Assembly: GCF_030269925.1 (NCBI RefSeq)
Contig: NC_085112.1
Coordinates: forward strand, 2,357,501 to 2,421,500
Reading direction: 5' to 3'
Source of the DNA: Bombyx mori
Taxonomy: Eukaryota > Arthropoda > Insecta > Lepidoptera > Bombycidae
DNA: 64,000 nt
Positions 54,980 through 64,000 of this stretch are shown one piece after another. Below the pieces are notes generated by a model. It worked only from the letters and a program-made list of their open reading frames with translations. It had not been told where the DNA came from and did not search any database. The position numbers and the translations under genes are program-made. Within the stretch, counting starts at the first letter, position 1. Every line of letters starts with the position of its first letter.

Positions 54980-55815
54980 AGATTAAGTGCCGAAATAGGT
55001 AGATTAACAGTATTTTATGTTACTAATAAGGTGATGATGAAATGTCAACGAACAATTCTTTCAGCATCGCCTAGAGTCTGAAATAACGTAAATGCACGGA
55101 CATTTTGACCAAATTGTTTGAAGCAGTTTGCTCATAAAAATCACGTGAGCCCTTGACAGATGACATGATCAAAGTCTCTCTCACAAAATAATTGACCAAA
55201 TTCTCAATAAGATTGTGTCTGGACTACATTAAAAACTTAATACTGGTTAGACCTTTGAGTTCGTTCACCCACCTCTGTACAAAAATAACTTAATTACGAT
55301 TATAGAGAGAAAACAGTATAAATTTTAAAAGATTAATAAATGAAACAGAATGTTTTTGAAATCGATTTCAAAGAATTACCCTCAAACTGGTATATTATCG
55401 CATGCTTAACGCTTCACTTCGATTGGAGGCGCTTCGTCAGCAATATCGGCAGTTATCTCCGGATGATGCGACGGCGCTAGGATTCTGTGCTGCGTTCTAT
55501 AGGCCGATCTTCTAAGGAATGGTGCCGAAACGCATCTAAAACAACAGACAAGAATTCACGATTATCATTGAACGGACTTCGATTGTCATTCATTCTAGGA
55601 CAAAATTTTGATACTCGTAAAAGTAGATGGTATTGATTAACCTCACCCATTGATGCTAGATACACGATCATACAGCCTATCTTATACTTATTTATTTATT
55701 AGAAATACGTTTTAGATATAGTCTTGAGCAAAAAAACCAAATCAACGTGTAGATTACAATTCATTACGTTAAACATTAATCTGTATTTGTGATGTTAGGG
55801 AAAATGTTTGATAAA
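54980..55815. other. Unassigned AT-rich sequence
   Basis: No supported gene or repeat family. Short frames only. Confidence 0.5.
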
Positions 55816-55820
55816 TGATA

Positions 55821-56009
55821 CCCACTGTGTTTCTGGCCGGATTTTCTCGGTGGGTCACGTTTCCGATCCGGTAGTAGATTCAGCAAGGCACTGCTCTTGC
55901 TAGGGCTAGTGTTAGCAATTCTCTCAGGTTGAGCCCGTGAGCTCATCTACCAGTACGAGCGTAGCTGTAATAGCCACTTTTAGACTACCAACGATTAGGT
56001 AGGAAAAAA
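55821..56009 (+). mobile_element. Family A (Bm1-like) SINE, plus strand, diverged
   Basis: CCCACTGTGTTTCTGGCCGG, CACTGCTCTTGCTAGGGCTA and ATTAGGTAGGAAAAAAA. Confidence 0.8.
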
Positions 56010-56489
56010 AGATAAGCTATTTATGCTATGTCATCACAAATTTTCAAAATTACCTCCGTATGTAACACGTAAACGATTGTCGGATATTTGATAGACTTAT
56101 TATAAATTGACTCTAAATTATTACAATCAACAATCACAAAAGCTTTTTAAAACCCTCTTATCATGATGTACAAGCTTAAAGCGCATTTTTACTACGTACG
56201 TACTACAGTAATTTATATTGAGAGCGTCAAACTAAACCACTTTAATGCATAAATCAAAATTAATTGCACCATTAAAAGTGGAAACGTCTAAAGGTCCAAA
56301 AATAACAGTTCGGATGAAGCGCATACGACGAATGCGAGGGATAAACATTCATATGTAAACATTGTAATGTATTAAGGTGTTGTAAGTGTGAAATATTAAG
56401 GTTGCCAGCCCTGATTGTATTGTTTATAAAAAAAAAAACTTTAACTACTAATGAAATATAAAAAAATGAGACAATTAATTATGTAGAAG

Positions 56490-56760
56490 CTGGGAAGTGC
56501 GCGTTTGGGATGGTATGGACATGTGATGAGACCAAATGAAAATGAGGTTGGTAAGAGAGTGTTAAGGTAGGTAAGGTAAGGTAGTGAAGAGGTAGACCTA
56601 AGAAGAAATGGATGGATTGCGTGAAAGACGATATGGGTAAGAGGGGAGTGAGCGAAGAAATGGTATATGATAGAAGATAGAAGTGTATGGAAGAAGAAAA
56701 CATATTGCGCCGACCCCAGGTGACTGGGAGAAGGGCAGGATAATGATGATGGTAATGAGA
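56490..56760 (+). mobile_element. LINE C-terminal fragment, GHVMR family, copy 3
   Basis: Reads WYGHVMRPNENEVGKRV, then frame-broken GRPKKKWMDCVKDDMGKRG-like sequence, CCGACCCCAGGTGACTGGGA and an ATGATGATGG-type tail. Confidence 0.65.
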
Positions 56761-57824
56761 TAATTAAATATCTAAAGCTAGACCATCAATATAGCACTGG
56801 CGCCATAATGCATTTTGAATACTTTGGATCACGGTGGATAACATGATTTTAGAAACGTCAGATATAACTCTATAATAAATAGAACAGTAACTATACATAC
56901 ATATTCGGTGGTTGTTTAATCGACTTGTAGTCTATGGACTAGATAGCGACGTAAAAAAATGTAACGTGTTTTAAAAAAAAGCTTACTAGTATCTTCGGTT
57001 TTCAGGAATCGTATAGACATGATAAAAATTAATTTTATGATTTACTCTCGTATTTTATATTTTGATTAAATTATTTGCGATGTTCCAAATGCTTTACAAC
57101 TTTCTTGATCATAGGTGACGACGACTGACTGTGACCACGAAAACTGGAAATGACAATGAAAAAGTCGAAAGTAAACTGTAAAAGTAGTTTTAATTATTTT
57201 TAGTAAATAATACGATTACTTGTAGAGTGACGAAAAGGAGTAGTACAAGAGACAAATTCGCATAAAATTCTGAGGCATTAGTTTTCCACAGATTAGTGGA
57301 AAGGGATTCTCTGTCTTCTCCGTAACGCAAAGGTTAATATAGATTGTATTTCTATCTCTTTCTTTCACTCTCCCTCTCACGAATATATCTCAAACGTTGA
57401 CATTGCACAATAGTTTATGATGGTGCAATCTAGTGATCTCTTATAATTTCTAAACAGATTTTAATTTTGTTTTTATAAATCTCGTGTTAATTTTTCGCTG
57501 TCTTGATAGTGATGGAGTTTATATTGGGCATATATTGTCCTATATATTTCTACAGAAGAAGATTGTCTACCTTTTGAACGGTGTCACAGTCATGTAACGG
57601 AATTCAGAACGCGGTCCCAGGTCATAAGATGAGTGGTGGATCTACATTTACTCCAACGACCACTTAATACCAGGTTCCACACGGCCTAGTCTCGATCTAC
57701 ATCATTAATAATATGTAGGTTATGTATGTATACGTGTATTAGGTAAGTTAAAAACTAAAAAAAACACGCCTAAACAACAAAATGAACTAACAATTAATTT
57801 CATCTTTTTTTATCCATTTGATAC
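56761..57824. other. Unassigned AT-rich sequence
   Basis: 57600-57700 has a faint, very diverged family B trace (CTCCAACGACCACTTAATAC). No gene seen. Confidence 0.45.
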
Positions 57825-57930
57825 TGGCCAGAATGTTAGAGCGAATTAATATAATCATTGCATTTTCATCGATTCTTGATGCGTGTGCAAATTTCCAAAT
57901 TTATTGGAAATCTTAAACAATGAAAAACTG
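57825..57930. repeat. Family I repeat, copy 2
   Basis: Diverged copy of the sequence at 48172-48310, immediately before a family B SINE. Confidence 0.5.
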
Positions 57931-57944
57931 GGATTTCAAGATTC

Positions 57945-58225
57945 ATAAATATCTACAAAGTAAATGCGCCACCCACCTTGAGATATAAATTCTAAGGTCT
58001 CAAGTATAATTACAACGGCCGCCCCACCCTTCAAACCGAAACGCATTACTGCTTCACGACAGAAATTGGCAGGGTGGTGGTACCTACCCGTGCGGTCTCA
58101 CAAGAGGTACTACCACCAGTAAAAATGTATCTACATACGTGTCCATGGTACTCATAAAACACGAGACATCCTAACTTGGAATCGTTTAGTGTGCAATGTG
58201 CAGTAATTACGCAAATTATAATTTT
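57945..58225 (-). mobile_element. Family B SINE with the 52735-type leader, tail truncated
   Basis: TATCTACAAAGTAAATGCGC to CTACCACCAGTAAAAATG, then GTCCATGGTACTCATAAAAC and the leader shared with 52735. A further family B piece (AGTAATTACGCAAATTATAA) is at 58201. Confidence 0.75.
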
Positions 58226-58581
58226 ATCGAAATAAATCTTATCGAAATAATAAATAAATCGACAGATGACCGACAACCCTGCCGCACATGTCCGAGTTTG
58301 GTGTCGGATATGTACGTGTGTACGCATGTCTACACGAGTCTAAGTTTAGCCGTGTCTATTCGGAGCCGCTCTTACTCATTTCGTTAATTGGCTGACTGTG
58401 TTCGGGATATGCTGTTGTTATGGATATTTTAAGAATTAACGTAAACAACGGTTTGTCTTTTACGTACCTAAATCAAATTCAGTGAACGAGATACAGGGTT
58501 TTGCGGCTTGATGTTCATTTAAAGTCTATCGAGAAACTTGGTGTCAGGTTAAGGTCAACGGTAAACGACTTCGTGGACGCC

Positions 58582-58754
58582 GTGTCCTTAGTGCGAGCTT
58601 TTTAACGTTCTCGATAGCGTTAAAGTTAACTCAAATATGTATGCAGTTGGAACAGCGCCCCTAGCGACACACGTAGGCAAACGTTCCAACTCCATACAAA
58701 TTTGAGTTAACTTTTACACTAACGAGAACGTTAAAAAACTCGCACTAAGCACAC
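58582..58754. mobile_element. Palindromic MITE, 173 bp, copy 2
   Basis: The same element and length as 34369-34541. The arms run GTGTCCTTAGTGCGAG to CTCGCACTAAGCACAC, and the loop is CAGCGCCCCTAGCGACAC. It differs from copy 1 at scattered positions, so the two are independent insertions. Confidence 0.85.
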
Positions 58755-59110
58755 TGGACTGATCAAGTGAAGAACCTTATAAAAACCACACTGAATGAGT
58801 GCGCCAAGCCTCAGTTCGTGAACCATGGAGAACAGCTGTCAAGGCTATAATAAATAAGGATTCCACATGACCACGACTGGCCTGCTAATAGTAACCGACT
58901 ATAATGCTATAGATACTATTTCCATTTACATGTTGATGAATTCGTAGCGAAGTTGAATCGATTTGTGAATAAAAGACAACGCTCATATTATATTGCCTTT
59001 AAATAAATAAAAACAATGTTTAATTACACATAATGATCGATTTTTCTTACAAAACCGGTCCCGACTCATAGGTATATTGCTGGTAGCACGGAAATAAATA
59101 TAATATGCAT

Positions 59111-59364
59111 TTTTTTGTTGCACAGATTGTGGGCGAGCTCACAGACTACCTGATGTTAAGTGGTTACCGGAGCCCATAGATATCTACAACGTAAATGCCA
59201 CTACCCGCCTTGAGATATGGTTTCTAAGGTCTCAGTATAATTACAACGACTGCCCCTGACGGACTGACTGACTTCAAACCGAAACGCATTACTGCTTCGC
59301 GGTAGAAATAGGCGGGTGGTGGTACCTACCCGTGCGGACTCACAAGAGGTCCTACCACCAGTAA
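59111..59364 (-). mobile_element. Family B SINE, minus strand
   Basis: TTTTTTTGTTGCACAGATTG, GGGCGAGCTCACAGACTACC, a small insertion (GACGGACTGACTGAC) in the body, ending CCTACCACCAGTAA. Confidence 0.8.
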
Positions 59365-59943
59365 AGGTCCAGATAATAATTGTTCTATTGCTATGAAACT
59401 TGTACAGTAATTTGTGACTTTTGAGAAAAGCTGTCTGTCGTAGTTCCATCAGCAAACGACAGGTAACGCGAGTGTAGTTTCAACAAATACCTGAATTTCA
59501 TATTTACTCATAGCGACACGTGCCAAACAGTACAGTCATAACGAAAACACATAAGCATTATCATAATATACGTGCTGAGTAATATACCACACGTTATTAT
59601 CTCGGGATTACGTCTCTCGTGTTTCCTATAAAACCTATAGCTTCCTGCCTCCACCATATAAATCGCGTGGCAGGAAATTTCAGACTGCCTCTAAGGTATT
59701 TATGTTAGTTTGAGATTACTTCACCTCATATACTATGTGGCTAATGAGCGCTGCAGGAAGCGTGAGCTAGTTGCATCCGGGAAGTTACAAGGACGGAACG
59801 AACCGCGTCGCCTGTATTAACATTTATGACAGGAAATCGACGAACAGAAGGAGCGAAGGAAGGAGCACTTAATTTTGCAAACTCGAACGCAGGAAATTGC
59901 TTCTTTTAAAGTAATAAAAGAAGAAGAAGCAAGGCTATGCAAT
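59365..59943. other. Unassigned sequence
   Basis: No supported gene or repeat family. A purine-rich patch lies at about 59830-59880 and a GAAGAAG run at 59920. Confidence 0.5.
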
Positions 59944-60365
59944 TTTTTTTATTGCTTAGGTGAGTGGACGAGCTCACGGCCCACCAAGTAGTTATCTGAG
60001 CCCATAGACATCCTTGACATGCTCCATACCTTGAGATATGAGTTCTAAGGTCTTAGTATAGTTACAACGGCTGCCCCCCCTTCAAACCGAAACGCATAAC
60101 TGGTTCACGGCAGAAATAGGCAGGGTGGTTGTACCTACCCGTGCGATGACTTACAAGACGTCCTACCACCAGTGATTACGCAAATTATAATTTTGCTTAA
60201 ATTTTTACTACGCGATGTTTTTCCTTCACCGTGGAAGTCAATTGTGAACATTTTTTAGTACGTATTTCATTAGAAAAATTGGATTTTGTATGCGAGATTC
60301 GAACACCGGTGTATCGCTAGATATAAATGCACCGAACGTCTTATCCTTTAGGCCAAGACGACTTC
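59944..60365 (-). mobile_element. Full-length family B SINE with tRNA-like head
   Basis: Oligo-T and ATTGCTTAGGTGAGTGGACG at the tail, a body with a shortened tail segment, TTCACCGTGGAAGTCAATTG in the middle, and a head with GAGATTCGAACACCGGTG (B box region in + view) and TCCTTTAGGCCAAGACGACT. Confidence 0.8.
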
Positions 60366-60404
60366 AAAATTTTATTTTGCTAAGAAGCAAAATTATTATT
60401 ACAT

Positions 60405-60500
60405 TGTTCATATTTGTATGTATATTTATATGTATGGCTTTTGTATATGTATATGCTATGTGTACGTGTGTATGTGTATATGTACATATTTCAATTGATT
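60405..60500. repeat. TATG/TG-rich microsatellite-like tract
   Basis: Repeated TATGTATAT, GTGTACGTG and TGTATATGTAC units. An overlapping short frame is a composition effect. Confidence 0.6.
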
Positions 60501-60547
60501 AGTAGGTACACCACGTGTAATTCGTTTCCAAATGATTCTTATCCACC

Positions 60548-60660
60548 TGATGGTTCTGTGGAAGAGACCGCTCTTAGCGATAAAACTGCCAATTGTCCTT
60601 TTTTGTATTTAATGTTTCGCATATTTTTTTTTAGTACAAAATGAAATACCCTCTCTCTCT
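60548..60660 (+). mobile_element. 3' end of a LINE with a (CT)n tail, diverged
   Basis: TGGAAGAGACCGCTCTTAGC and GATAAAACTGCC, an AT-rich spacer, then CCCTCTCTCTCT. The same end type as 34725-34858 in reverse. Confidence 0.5.
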
Positions 60661-60771
60661 AACAATTGTAGAATGTTCCGCTTATATTATAACTGAAGAT
60701 TCACCTTTCTTCGAGCAAACTTTGTTAATAGCCCTTAAAGGCGGACCGTGAATTGAGAATTCTTTTAGGCA

Positions 60772-61046
60772 ATACAAGCACCGGTCACCGTCCCCGCCGA
60801 ACCCGTCGCTTGCGACGAAGGGCTCGACGAGCGAATTAACCCACAGACACAGCCCACTGAGTTTCTCGCCGGATCTTCTCAGTGGGTCGCGCTTCCGATC
60901 CGGTGGTAGATTCTGCGAAGCACTGCTCTTGCTAGGGCGGTGTTAGCAACGTCGTCTGGTTTAAGCCCCGTGAGCTCACCTACACAAGCTAGGGTACGCT
61001 GAAATAGCCTCTCAAGGCTATCAGCATAGGTAGGAAAAAAAAAAAA
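60772..61046 (+). mobile_element. Family A (Bm1-like) SINE, long copy
   Basis: CCGGTCACCGTCCCCGCCGA, GTCGCTTGCGACGAAGGGCT, then the shared part to GGCTATCAGCATAGGTAGG and a run of A. With the copy at 11396 it gives the longest extent of the family in this window, about 270 bp. Confidence 0.85.
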
Positions 61047-61461
61047 GAGAATTTTTGCAAAAATCTCAACCGACTTTCGTCATTGACTGTCCAAAATCGT
61101 TTCCTGCGTCGTATTAATATTTCCTCTTGAAATGCAGTCAGACATCTGGTTTCCGGAGTAGGTCGGCGGCTATAAGACCGCGGAGGTGCCGCGCTGGCTA
61201 CCAGTATCACCTCGGCCGAGGTTATTTCAATCACGTCACGTGATCTCACACCAATCGACTTCGCGTTTACAATGCAACCAATATTATTCAGTTTGGTTCA
61301 TTACGACGCAAACATAGGTGCATTCGGGACTTTATTCTTGAGCACATACCAGATACAGTCGGCACCATATGTTTTTACATTTAACATAGCATGTGAAGAG
61401 GCGAGCGTGGCTTTTTAACGAGTTTTCTTCCAGTCAAAAACAAAAGCAGCGACGAATACTT

Positions 61462-61745
61462 TTTAATACGCTTTTTTATTAGCTTCAGACGTATGTATGT
61501 TTGTACCGCAATCTTTGAACATGATTTTGACCCCTTCAAAACGTCGGATTAGCTCGAAATTTGATATACTTATTAAGGACCGATGATAATTCAATATATT
61601 AAAAAAAAACTACTTATACCCATGCAACCCACGCTTTCTTTTTACAATAAAATCATTTTTTCTTACACTATTTTTAATTCAAATTTATTAATATTTATTT
61701 TCTATTTTTTAGTTGGATTTTCTATAAAGGCGTATTCTGTTATTA
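61462..61745 (-). repeat. Family C repeat, short copy
   Basis: TAATACGCTTTTTTATTAGC, GACCCCTTCAAAACGTCGG and GATATACTTATTAAGGACCG, then TTTTAGTTGGATTTTCTATA and AAGGCGTATTCTGTTA. It lacks the middle part of the 15331-15775 copy. Confidence 0.6.
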
Positions 61746-61870
61746 TTATTTTTAACTATTATTTCTTTTCTTTTGTTGTATCGTATCACTCTTGTCAGAG
61801 CGGTCGTGGTCGTCACTCAGTATAATTGCTGTGGGCAAATGTTATGCGCCCCACGAGCAATCGCCACTTC

Positions 61871-64000
61871 TTTTTTTTTTTTTTTTTTTTTTTATTGCCC
61901 TTGTAGGCGGACGAGCATACGGCCCACCTGATGGTGAGTGGTTACCGTTGCCCATGGACTTCAGCAACGCCAGGGGCAGAGCCAAGCCGCTGCCTACCGC
62001 TTAATACTCTCCACAAGCCTCGTTTGAAGAAGGACATGTCATAGCGCTCGGGAAACACCGTGGAGGGGAGCTCATTCCATAGCCGGATGGTACGTGGCAA
62101 AAAAGATCTCTGGAAACGCACTGTGGATGACCGCAGTGGCTCCAGGTAGTACGGATGAACTCTACTCCGATGGCGGGCGGTGCGATGGTAAAAACGAGAT
62201 GCCGGTATCATCTCGAACAATTCCTCAGAGCACTCCCCATGGAACATACGGTATAAAATACAGAGAGAACCGAAGTCCCTCCGCAGACCCAGAGGTTCCA
62301 AACGATCCGTGAGACTGGGATTATCGACAATCCGAACGGCCCTCCTCTGTATGGAGTCAAATGGAAGAAGCTGGTATTTGGGAGCCCCGGCCCAGAGATG
62401 GGAGCAGTACTCCACGCGAGGCCGGACTTGTGCTTTATAAAGCAGAAGCCTTTGTCCAGGCGTGAAGTACCGCTTCGCTCTGTTGAGGACTCCCAGCATT
62501 TTGGACGCCAACTTGGCTTTGCCTTCCAAATGACTCCGAAACTGGACATCGCTCGAAATGTCGACCCCAAGTATCCCAATACTCTCGGAAGGTTGCAGGG
62601 ATACTCCTTGGAATTGCGGCGCCATGACAAAGGGGTCCTTCTTCGCAGTGAACGCGCAAACTTGTGTCTTTAACGGGTTGAATTGAACCAAGTTCAATTC
62701 ACCCCATTTGGAGACTCGCCCCAGAGAGTTCTCCACTTCAGACACAAGTTTTGATCGTCTCTCTTGCACCACGCTTCGAGAGAGACTCTGATGGCCGATA
62801 TATCGCGCATCCCCCGTGCCGTCATCCGCATAGCAATGCATGCCATCAATAGACAGCATGTCATTGATATACAGGATGAAAAGCGTGGGGGAGAGCACCG
62901 AACCTTGTGGAACGCCAGCGTTAATGGTCATGGTATCAGAACAGTCACCGTCTACAACGACCGTGATGCTCCGCCCATCCAAAAAGCTAGCGATCCACTT
63001 GCAGAGACCCTCGGGGATTCCGTAAGATGGTAGCTTCGACAGAAGTGCCCTATGCCAGACCCTGTCGAAGGCCTTCGCGATATCAAGGCTCACAGCAAGA
63101 GCCTCGCCCTTGCTCTCCAAGGCTTCAGCCCACCTGTGAGTAAGGTATACAAGAAGATCGCCAGCTGAGCGACCGTGACGGAAACCGTACTGTCGGTCAC
63201 TGATCAGCTGGCGATCTTCAAGATACTTCAGGAGTTGTATATTTATAATTCGCTCCATCACCTTGGAAAGCAAGGAAGTTATCGCGATAGGCCTATAGCT
63301 CGATGGGTCCGACCGGTCACCCTTCTTGGGGATAGGGTGGACGTGGGCGTTCTTCCATGAAGACGGAACCCTGTTAGTGCAATAAGAGAGGCGATACAAA
63401 CGCGTTAGCGCAGGCGTCAGCTCAGGGGCGCACCTTTTCAGAACCACAGCAGGGATGCCGTCCGGCCCACTCGACTTATGGACGTCCAGGAGTCGGAGTT
63501 CCCGCCTGACTGCACACTGTGTAAAGCAGATCTCCGGCAGGGAACTGTCACACCGGGGGATGTTCGGTGGTGTGGCACCCCCGTCGTCCACAGTCGAGTT
63601 CGAGGCGAAGAGTTTGACCAGAAGGTCAGCCTTCTCTTTCGCACTATGGGCCAGACTGTCATCAGACTTGCGTAGTGGTGGGAGACTAGACCTGCAGAAG
63701 TTACCTTCTGCAGCCTTAGCGAGCGACCAGAAAGCACGGCTCCCGGCGGGATAGCTCTTCAGTCGCTCGCCAATTCTGGCAACGTGCTCCGACTTCGCCC
63801 TGGCAATAGCCCTCTTATAGGACCTAGAAGCGGCGTTAAATTTCCGCCTTTCCTCTGAGGTATTAGGATCCTGGCGTCTCCTGGCATCATTCCATGCCGC
63901 GTATGCGGACCGCTTGAGGCGTGCAGCGTCCCGACTGGCATTGTTATACCAGGGTCCACTGCGACCCCCGACGGGCACCTCGGAAGAAGGAATGAACAGT
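61871..64000 (-). mobile_element. Second copy of the same LINE, running off the right edge
   Basis: The oligo-T at 61871-61893 is the poly(A) tail seen from the other strand. It is followed by the 3' UTR with GGCAATAAA and then the coding region. Its product matches that of the 38540-41265 copy with scattered substitutions. The poly(A) is much shorter than in the other copy. Confidence 0.9.
61942..64000 (-). CDS. LINE reverse transcriptase, at least 678 residues, open to the window edge
   Basis: The frame reads from the right edge (LFIPSSEVPVGGRSGPWYNN...) to a stop at 61942 without interruption. It includes IPKKGDRSDPSSYRPIAITS, SLDIAKAFD, AGVPQGSVLSPTLF and YADD followed by G (the other copy has S). 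The internal ATG near 63978 is not a true start, because conserved sequence continues upstream of it to base 64000. The endonuclease would lie outside the window. Confidence 0.9.
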   Translation of the reverse strand, partial: LFIPSSEVPVGGRSGPWYNNASRDAARLKRSAYAAWNDARRRQDPNTSEERRKFNAASRSYKRAIARAKSEHVARIGERLKSYPAGSRAFWSLAKAAEGNFCRSSLPPLRKSDDSLAHSAKEKADLLVKLFASNSTVDDGGATPPNIPRCDSSLPEICFTQCAVRRELRLLDVHKSSGPDGIPAVVLKRCAPELTPALTRLYRLSYCTNRVPSSWKNAHVHPIPKKGDRSDPSSYRPIAITSLLSKVMERIINIQLLKYLEDRQLISDRQYGFRHGRSAGDLLVYLTHRWAEALESKGEALAVSLDIAKAFDRVWHRALLSKLPSYGIPEGLCKWIASFLDGRSITVVVDGDCSDTMTINAGVPQGSVLSPTLFILYINDMLSIDGMHCYADDGTGDARYIGHQSLSRSVVQERRSKLVSEVENSLGRVSKWGELNLVQFNPLKTQVCAFTAKKDPFVMAPQFQGVSLQPSESIGILGVDISSDVQFRSHLEGKAKLASKMLGVLNRAKRYFTPGQRLLLYKAQVRPRVEYCSHLWAGAPKYQLLPFDSIQRRAVRIVDNPSLTDRLEPLGLRRDFGSLCILYRMFHGECSEELFEMIPASRFYHRTARHRSRVHPYYLEPLRSSTVRFQRSFLPRTIRLWNELPSTVFPERYDMSFFKRGLWRVLSGRQRLGSAPGVAEVHGQR

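Overview
The window is insect nuclear DNA, almost certainly from a lepidopteran and most likely a silk moth (Bombyx type). It has short GC-rich exons in AT-rich introns with canonical GT-AG junctions. Its dense interspersed repeats include a SINE family ending in TAGGTAGGAAAA that I associate from memory with Bombyx Bm1, jockey-like LINEs, tRNA-derived SINEs, MITEs and short Helitrons. I see no bacterial features, no CRISPR array and no free-standing tRNA or rRNA gene.

Three conserved host genes and one nested gene are supported. (1) The 3' part of SF3A1, a U2 snRNP splicing factor, runs on the + strand from base 1 to 8389 in 8 exons. (2) A single-exon secreted serine protease homologue lies on the same strand inside SF3A1 intron 4 (4605-5396). 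Its catalytic His and Ser are replaced. (3) A complete 11-exon xylulokinase (XYLB) gene runs on the - strand (24613 down to 14979), encoding 529 residues. (4) A first coding exon (31760-31889, +) in a GC-rich island encodes half of a C1 zinc finger, probably of a theta-type diacylglycerol kinase. The rest of that gene must lie beyond the window, because I find no later exon.

Layout: SF3A1 and XYLB converge tail to tail, with about 6.6 kb of nested LINE, SINE, Helitron and LTR debris between them. XYLB and the C1-domain gene are head to head across about 7 kb of repeats. From 32 kb to the right edge I see only repeats and AT-rich sequence, read as first-intron and/or intergenic DNA. Two copies of one jockey-like LINE dominate this part. 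The + copy (38540-41265) is 5'-truncated, has an open 851-codon frame and ends in 96 consecutive A. The - copy runs from 61871 off the right edge, with a frame that is open to the edge.

The repeats form recognisable families. Family B SINEs have a tRNA-like head with A and B boxes, a conserved body, and a 3' tail homologous to the tail of the local LINE, which points to a shared reverse transcriptase. Family A SINEs (Bm1-like) occur about 15 times. Other elements are a pair of 173-bp palindromic MITEs, a hAT-type MITE with a perfect 8-bp target duplication, Helitrons with TC and CTAG ends between A and T, and an eroded LTR element. Several insertions sit close to splice sites or carry sense polyadenylation signals, so they could affect host transcripts.
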